From Distichodus sexfasciatus (taxonomy: Eukaryota; Chordata; Actinopteri; Characiformes; Distichodontidae): DNA of 64,000 bases. Both the position numbers and the translations under genes were made by a program. Below, in pieces: positions 58,029 through 64,000 of the stretch. Under the pieces are notes generated by a model. The model did no database searches and was not told the DNA's origin. It saw nothing but the letters and a program-made list of their open reading frames with translations. Position 1 is the stretch's first letter, and the number at the start of each line of letters is the position of its first letter. The stretch covers positions 152,731-216,730 of the forward strand of contig JAVGVS010000484.1 of the NCBI GenBank assembly GCA_032718565.1, in the 5' to 3' direction.

Positions 58029-59248
58029 TAGGGATGCACCGATCGATTGGCCAGCAATCGGAATCGACCGATTTTTGGCCTGATCGGCCTGATCGGTGAT
58101 CGGCCGATCACTCACACGTATTGCCAATTACAAACCGATCTTGCGCATGCGCATTACTTGCAGCACAGCCACGCGCGCATTCAGGCAGCGTTCACAGGTA
58201 CGCTCAACGGAGGCGTTTCTCATTCACTTTGAATGGGGTGACATCGTGCGGCGACGAAATGAATTTTGGATGCGTGAGTATGGCGTCACATCTACGCCAA
58301 AATTAGAGCGCACAAAATCGCTTGCCGCAAAAAAATTGCGGGCGTAAATTTCCAAGTCGCGCGCGCAAATGTGAAACTCGAGAGCGCAAAATTAAGAATC
58401 GAGTGTGCGGTTGTGATAATATTGCGCGCGAACTGCATTTTTCCTCTCGCGAATGCGTTTTTTCCTCTCAATGTGTTAGATGTCCTTGCGGTTTGAAAGG
58501 GGGCGGGTTTTGGCAGCTTCTGCCTGAGAATCCTATTGGCCGATGGCTCCTGGTCTTGTGATTGACTGCACACTACAGACAGTTTTTACAGAAAAACCAA
58601 AGATGACGTAGAAGGAGGAACGGCGACAGGTAGATTAAACACAAGTTATAGTTTATCAACCTTATAATTATAATTTAATAGTTAGATCTTACACGTTTAA
58701 TAAGCACGCAATCAATGGCTCCCCTTGCCCACTTGTCTGTCCCCAATTCAACATCAACACAGATGCACAAGTCAATCACAAGATGACCACTAGATGATCA
58801 GCCGTTTTCCATAGTTGAGGAAACAGGCTTCAGAAATCTGATAAATCACCTCTGCCCAAAATACACAGTGCCAAGTAGGCGTTACTTTTCGGACGTCGAG
58901 TTAATACATTTTATTTATTTAAATTTGTAAAGAAAATTTGTTATGAAAATAAAGCATTATGTTAAAGAAAATTAGATTTTTGTTTGTATTTGCTGCAGAG
59001 CTGCCACTATATGTCACTATTATAAAAGTAACTAGTAAACAGGGAAAGTAACTAACGCGATACATTAAAAAAGTTGAAACCCATTATTTTGTGTCAATGT
59101 CGTCGACTACTCGCAGCAGCTCTAATTTTCTGTTATCTGGGGGAAAAAAAAAAATCGGTATCGGAAATTCGGTATCGGCCGATCACACTTACAAAAAAAA
59201 AATCGGTAATCGGAATCTGCCAAGAAAATTGCAGTCGGTGCATCCCTA
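58029..59248. mobile_element. hAT-type non-autonomous element with 8-bp duplication
   Basis: 1,220 bases. Left TAGGGATGCACCGATCGATT, right GCAGTCGGTGCATCCCTA. Flanked by gtcataac at 58,021-58,028 and 59,249-59,256. The interior 58,280-58,712 is an inverted version of 36,990-37,510 in the other hAT family. No transposase frame. Confidence 0.9.
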
Positions 59249-59259
59249 GTCATAACGTG

Positions 59260-59880
59260 ACGGCTGAATTCTGCATGTGTTTATCTATTGCCAAACTGAA
59301 ATATGCAAGCAAGCATTTCCTCGAGCACGGAGGACAAACAGATCTGAGCTGCCTGTTCCTTTCCTTTTTTTTTTTTTTGTAACTTTGTAACGTAACAACC
59401 AAAACATTGTGCAAGCTTATTACAACGTGGGAGCAGAAAATAGAAGGCCGTTTCCCTCTTCCCCTCTCCCCAAAACACCTCCAAACCGGTCTCGGAGGAA
59501 ACAGGACGCCAGAGAAAAAAAGAGAGGGCGAGCGACCGCGACAAACACCTGGACGTCAAAGCGGGGGAGCATGTGTGTGTGTGTGTAAGCCTCCTTGCGA
59601 TGTCCGTCCTCTCCAGATGTTACAGCTCAACTAGTCAGAATAAACACCAATCCTATTAATAGCCTTAACCCAGTAGTGACCAAAGTGGAGAGGGTGAACA
59701 TGACCACTTTGGGGGTCTGGCAAGGCAAATAAGTGAAAATTAACTAAAAGTGATGCAAAATGAGCCCACAGCTGTAGAAGATTTGCACTAGTGATGAGCA
59801 ATTAATCGCCAATTGATCAAAGCCGACTTTCAGAACCTCTAATCGATGTAATCTTTGATTATTTTTGAAATTCTGTTCAT
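59260..59880. other. intergenic; no recognised gene
   Basis: A poly(T) run at 59,364, a short (GT)n at 59,572, and a DNA-transposon remnant (CCTCTAATCGATGTAATC) just before 59,883. Confidence 0.4.
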
Positions 59881-59882
59881 AC

Positions 59883-60668
59883 TAGGGCTGCAACAAACGA
59901 CTATTTTTGTAATCGAGTAATCTATCGATTATTTTATCGATTAATCAAGTAATCGGATAAAAAAATGTAAATGAAAATGACAATACATTTGTTATTGGGC
60001 GTATTCTACTGTGAGTAGAAGTTAGTCAAATACACTTTATGTTGTATTCAATAGAAAATGAAGAAACATGAAGTTCAAGGGTCATTTTGAATCAATTTGG
60101 CCAATAAAATGAGTTGCTTTTGGCCTTTCTGGAAGAGACCTCCATTTCCCACAAACGCCTGCACACGCCTCGGAGCCGCGTCACAATAAAGGGTTCAGTG
60201 CGTTCCGGAATGTACTATGAAAAAAAATAGATGGGAAAATCTTAATAAATGGCTGTATTGTGAGTAGAACGCTGGTTGTTGTGGTTATTTATCAGCTGAA
60301 ATATGCACTTTGTCTGTAATAAAGGGGACGTTTTGACGGAAACGGAGCGTTTTAGCGAGTAATGGCGCTTACAAACAGCGTGCGTGTTTACATCGCAAAA
60401 AATGTCATTTATGCGTTTTTATGCATTTACTTCTGTTTTTGTGCACGGAATATCTCACAAATACGTTCACATACAGAGGGATCTATTCTCGCCTTGATCG
60501 TGCCACTGAAGATATTGTGCGTCATTAATAAGCGTCTGTGTGAAACACAAGCGGCGCATGTTGTAGCCATTTAAATGACTTAAACGAAGCTTCGATTCTA
60601 GAAAAATTGCCTCGACCATTTTTTGTAATCGAATTATTCGAGTTATTCGAATAATCGTTTCAGCTCTA
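59883..60668. mobile_element. hAT-type non-autonomous element with 8-bp duplication
   Basis: 786 bases. Left TAGGGCTGCAACAAACGAC, right AATAATCGTTTCAGCTCTA. Flanked by gttcatac at 59,875-59,882 and 60,669-60,676. Interior shared with remnants at 39, 42.4, 45.7 and 54.5 kb. Confidence 0.9.
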
Positions 60669-60709
60669 GTTCATACTTTCAATTAAAAGTGTGCCCACAA
60701 GTCACTAGA

Positions 60710-61835
60710 ACGCTGCCGGGCCAATATTAGGCATTTAGCAATTATGGATATCAGCGTTTCATTTTGACCATCACTGATATTAAGTAATTACAAGGTGACG
60801 CTACTGTGGCTCCACTGCCGTCTCTTCTCTCTGTGCCGTTCACTCTCGACTCATTGCTTCGTTTAATGACCCGCCCACAACAGTCTCTGATTGGCTATAT
60901 GTCACATGAGTAGTAGTCAATCAATGCTGAAGCCCTATAGGGTGCTTTCACACCTACAGGCTTTATTCCGCTTCAATCGAACTCGAGTTCGTTTCCCCTC
61001 TTGGCGTGGTTCGTTTGGTCTGGTGTGAACACGGTAATCGCACTCGGGTGCGGACCAAAACAACTGCACCGAGACCCCCAAAAAGAGGTGGTCTCGATCT
61101 GAATCAGTTAGCGAACTCTGGTGCGGTCCTCCTGGTGAGAAAGCATACCGAACCAAAACAGGACCAAAGGTGCGAATCACGTGATATACATACCTGTTGG
61201 ATCTTCGGGAAAAATTTGGCATGATGAGCGTATCACTGTTCCTCCTTATTAATGCGCGCCACCTCCTGTATTTTGCAGTGCATTAATACGCTGTTCTCCA
61301 GCCGTAACCGCGCTTGATTTTCAAACGCAATAATTCGTCTGAAGTGGTGAACGCAGGAGATGTAGAAAGTAATCACCAGGGCGACAACCAGTCCACGTAG
61401 GTTCTCCATCTTGAAACAGTCAACAGAGAATCTTCTTCCTGTATTTACATTTTTGTTCACGTGGCAAACACATCTGACCAATAAGCGGAGAGGACGTTCG
61501 CGTGTGATTTAAAGTGACAAATTTTGGTACGTTTGGATTTTTTCCTGTGTGAAAACAAACCGAACCAAGGAGAAAATGCTATAAGTTTACAAAATGATCA
61601 ACTGATTCAGTCCAGAGCAAGCGTACTAAGATGTGAAAGCACCCACAGTCACACACAAGTGCAGCGTGAAGCTCTGAGAAGGAGGAGAGTTTGGAGTTGT
61701 AAAATTAAAAAATTTGACAGAGATTTTCTCTCTTTTCTTTTTTGCATATCGGCCCCAAATATCATTTATGGGCTCCATTAACTAGCAATAATCGGTATCG
61801 ATATCAGCCCTGAAAAATCAATATCGGTCAAGCGC
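60710..61835. mobile_element. hAT-like remnant split by a TTTCACACC-ended MITE
   Basis: Outer pieces (60,710-60,930 with CTACTGTGGCTCCACTGCCG; 61,740-61,835 with CAGCCCTGAAAAATCAATATC) resemble 45.4 kb and 36.0 kb. The inner part, 60,942-61,647, has GGGTGCTTTCACACCTAC at the left and AGATGTGAAAGCACCC at the right. Confidence 0.6.
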
Positions 61836-61837
61836 TA

Positions 61838-62042
61838 ATTATTTGTCATTGGGAGCACAGCACAGCACAGCACACAGTGCACCACAACAAAATGTGACCT
61901 CTGCATTTGAGCAGTGGCCAGTCTACGTGGGCAGCACCTGGGGAGCTGTGCTTAGGGATGGTACCCTGCTCATGAGCACTTCAGTGGTACCTTTACCACG
62001 GGATTTAACACGGCGACCTTCCGATCAGGGGGCAAATTGTTA
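61838..62042 (-). mobile_element. tRNA-derived SINE, tandem copy 1
   Basis: Tail ATTTGTCATTGGGAGCACAG at the left, inverted head at the right; directly followed by a second copy. Confidence 0.8.
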
Positions 62043-62044
62043 AG

Positions 62045-62300
62045 TGAAAGTGATTGATTATTTGTCATTGTGAACTCAGCACACAGTGCAGCACAACCAA
62101 ATGTGACCTCTGCATTTAACCCATCCGTAAAGGAGCAGTGGGCAGCTAACAAGGACAGCGCCCGGGGAGCAGTGCTTGGGGACGGTACCTTGCTCATGAG
62201 TACCTCAGTGGTAACTTTACCGGCCCTGTATTCGAACCCGAGACCTTCTGATCACGGTGCGAACACCCTACCGATATGCCACCAACGCTACCAACTGCCT
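62045..62300 (-). mobile_element. tRNA-derived SINE, tandem copy 2
   Basis: TTGTCATTGTGAACTCAGCA to the inverted head CGAACACCCTACCGATATGC. Confidence 0.85.
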
Positions 62301-62406
62301 CAAAAGCTGGCGTTTTCAACGGCACAAAAAGCACCGATATATTACAGCGTATATTTTAGAGTCGAATTTCCAGAAAATGTACTATATTTTGATATATATC
62401 GTTATT

Positions 62407-62421
62407 AGGATATGAAATTAC
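62407..62421. repeat. target-site duplication of the retrocopy, left copy
   Basis: aggatatgaaattac, identical over 15 bases to 63,370-63,384. Confidence 0.9.
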
Positions 62422-63369
62422 GTTTGGTGAAAGACGCACAGATAAAAGTATGAGCTCCAAGTTCCAGGGTGTTGAAACCCCGTCTCAGAGCAGGTACGAT
62501 GGGTACTATGAAATCATGAAGAACAAATACAACCGACAGCTGCCTCCACCGAAAACACTGAAAATAAAGAGTTTACGCTTCCACTCCATCGCAGGCGTGG
62601 GAAAAGGTAACGGCAGTGACCTGACAGTGCGGATCATAGTGAGGAGGGAGCAGGTGTCCTGCTGTGTCTGTTCCAAACAGGAGAACTGTGCGCTATTTCC
62701 AGATGCTGGAAGCAATGCCGTGGTAATCAGTTTACAGGAAGGGTCAGTGGTCAGTGGCGATGTGAAAGTCATGTTTGAGTCCAGCGCTGGTCTTCCAAAG
62801 GGATACGAGGACTGTCCATTCTATTTCTGGTTTAACACTTCATTTATAGAGAACAACAGGCTGTATCTGCCAAGGGAAGAACTGGACAACCCTCATAAAC
62901 CCAAGATGTTTGACATCTACAAGGCGGACTTTGGTTTGACGGTGTCATTCAGTGACCGATAAGGAGAGAGCACTATGTAGCGTACACTGTAAATATAACA
63001 CTAACTGACGCCAGTACCTTTTTCTCTTAGGACTTTTGACTGAGCCACTCAAAATATGTGTAGTTTTGTATTTGTTCAAAAAGGGAAGCTTTATGTCATT
63101 TCCATGTGAATAAGTTAATTCCAGGTATGGACATCAAACCAAAACTGAAGATGACAATATATCTCCAGAGCCTCTCAGAAGGTTCAATTTAGCATTATGC
63201 ACTTTTGCTATGGCAGTCAAAAATCCTATACTCATAATGATTAGTGAGAGTGAAGAAGCAAACGTTAAGATGTTTTAAGTGGTTTGCCTGTGTTGAAAAT
63301 TAAACTGACAAGCATGTTCACTCAATGAATGAATAAATGATCAAACTTAAAAAAAAAAAAGAAAGAAAA
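62422..63369 (+). pseudogene. 5'-truncated processed retrocopy of a TPTE/VSP transcript
   Basis: The copy starts inside the phosphatase domain, has no introns, and carries about 370 bases of 3' untranslated sequence. It has AATAAA at 63,332-63,337 and an A-rich tail from 63,349. It is bounded by a perfect 15-base duplication, aggatatgaaattac, at 62,407-62,421 and 63,370-63,384. These are the marks of LINE-type retroposition. It landed in the end of an older repeat whose sequence resumes after it. Confidence 0.9.
62450..62962 (+). CDS. tpte: TPTE/VSP-like C2-domain open frame (retrocopy)
   Basis: A 170-codon open frame without introns. The bases just upstream are in frame and read FGERRTDKS, the end of the PTEN-like phosphatase domain, and the frame continues SSKFQGVETPSQSRYDGYYE. 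From about residue 35 it is a PTEN-type C2 domain: KIKSLRFHSIAGVGKGNGSD, then CPFYFWFNTSFIENNRLYLP and ELDNPHKPKMFDIYKADFG. The wording fits voltage-sensing phosphatases (TPTE, TPTE2, VSP). In those membrane proteins the C2 domain helps the phosphatase dock on phosphoinositides. The voltage sensor and catalytic CX5R loop are absent, so no phosphatase activity is expected. Nothing shows a promoter. The frame has no internal stop or shift. Confidence 0.85.
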   Translation: MSSKFQGVETPSQSRYDGYYEIMKNKYNRQLPPPKTLKIKSLRFHSIAGVGKGNGSDLTVRIIVRREQVSCCVCSKQENCALFPDAGSNAVVISLQEGSVVSGDVKVMFESSAGLPKGYEDCPFYFWFNTSFIENNRLYLPREELDNPHKPKMFDIYKADFGLTVSFSDR

Positions 63370-63384
63370 AGGATATGAAATTAC
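63370..63384. repeat. target-site duplication of the retrocopy, right copy
   Basis: aggatatgaaattac, directly after the poly(A) tail. Confidence 0.9.
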
Positions 63385-63449
63385 ATATCGATTAGATTAC
63401 ATATAGATTACATATAGATTTTGGTCATTTTGCACAGCCCTATGTACTG

Positions 63450-64000
63450 TATTACAATGTTTGAAATCAATTCTTATGAACTTAGGAAGCAAAAGACCTC
63501 TACATGTTATTTTCATCTACAAAAACGGAGGCCCTGCAGAAAAAGTTTGGGAACCAAAGTCTTAATTACAACAGCATGTTCAGCCAGCCCCCTTTTCAAA
63601 ATAATAGGGTTATTTTTATAATGCTGGGTGTACGGAATCCACCCGTCCCCCAGACCCCATATCCCCCAACACACACACACACACACACACAGGCCTCGTT
63701 TCAACAGAACTGAGGATGAACCAGTTCCCACACACAGCTTCGGGTCTCAGGAGGCCAACATTCGTGACCGTCCCCAAGCTACCGGAAATGTTGGGGCTGC
63801 ACGATATATATTGCTTCAATACTGTCATCGTGATCTGTCACACTGCAAGACACATCAAGAATGACAAGTAAATTCCAATGCACAATGCTATTACTTTTTA
63901 ATACTAAAGGAATTACTGCCTCTCACTTTCCAGAAAATGTAAAAATTAGATCCAAATTAAGGGTTCAAGAAACAATGGTTTGCACAAAAGTTTGCAGAGA
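63450..64000. other. intergenic; (CA)n and transposon remnant
   Basis: (CA)n at 63,668-63,691 and a GGGCTGCACGATATATATTG terminus at 63,793. The window ends here without another gene. Confidence 0.45.

Larger units (their letters stand above)
62310..63445. repeat. DNA-transposon terminus interrupted by the retrocopy
   Basis: Left part TATTTTGATATATATCGTTA, right part from 63,385 with ATAGATTTTGGTCATTTTGC and ACAGCCCTA. Joined, they form the terminus seen intact near 31,240-31,320. Confidence 0.7.

Overview
The window is vertebrate nuclear DNA, almost certainly from a ray-finned (teleost) fish. It has GT-AG introns, abundant CA/GT and TC/GA microsatellites, Tc1/mariner and hAT-type DNA transposons, a tRNA-derived SINE in about a dozen copies and non-LTR retrotransposon tails. 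There is no bacterial or phage organisation.

One host gene dominates. Itprid2 (ssfa2/KRAP, the IP3-receptor-interacting domain protein) lies on the minus strand and covers most of the first 42-45 kb. Its exons were found by matching conserved peptide blocks and checking splice sites and codon phase. Going 5' to 3' (falling coordinates) they are: a possible short first exon near 44,741-44,766; then 42,156-42,107; 32,699-32,646; 30,502-30,460; 30,339-30,241; 28,059-27,851; 22,261-21,633; 20,800-20,746; 19,223-19,135 and 18,957-17,302. These are fully phase-compatible and open for about 961 codons. The C-terminal part follows: about 13,076-12,985; 10,690-10,588; 9,859-9,800; 8,611-8,283; and a terminal coding exon at 5,782-5,675. 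The coiled-coil exons at 13.0, 10.7 and 8.6 kb contain stops or apparent single-base deletions, while the terminal exon is clean. A possible 3' UTR exon starts at 3,911 and may end at a poly(A) signal near 2,680.

The second coding sequence, at 62,450-62,962 on the plus strand, is an intronless piece of a voltage-sensing phosphatase (TPTE/VSP family). It encodes the end of the phosphatase domain and the C2 domain. It has an AATAAA signal, a poly(A) tail and a perfect 15-bp target-site duplication, so it is a 5'-truncated LINE-mediated retrocopy whose reading frame is still open.

The rest is introns and intergenic DNA filled with nested repeats. Three hAT-type non-autonomous elements have perfect 8-bp duplications (36,662-37,637; 58,029-59,248; 59,883-60,668). 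A MITE family with ends like GTGACCCTCCACGGCAAAACC has five copies. There is a 3'-truncated Tc1 element (45,906-47,083), a minisatellite (1,680-2,510), and a long pyrimidine tract with repeated TTTCCCAGTAT motifs (24,770-25,650). About seven itprid2 splice donors are followed within 20 bases by a CA or TG repeat. I found no rRNA, true tRNA, CRISPR or viral gene.
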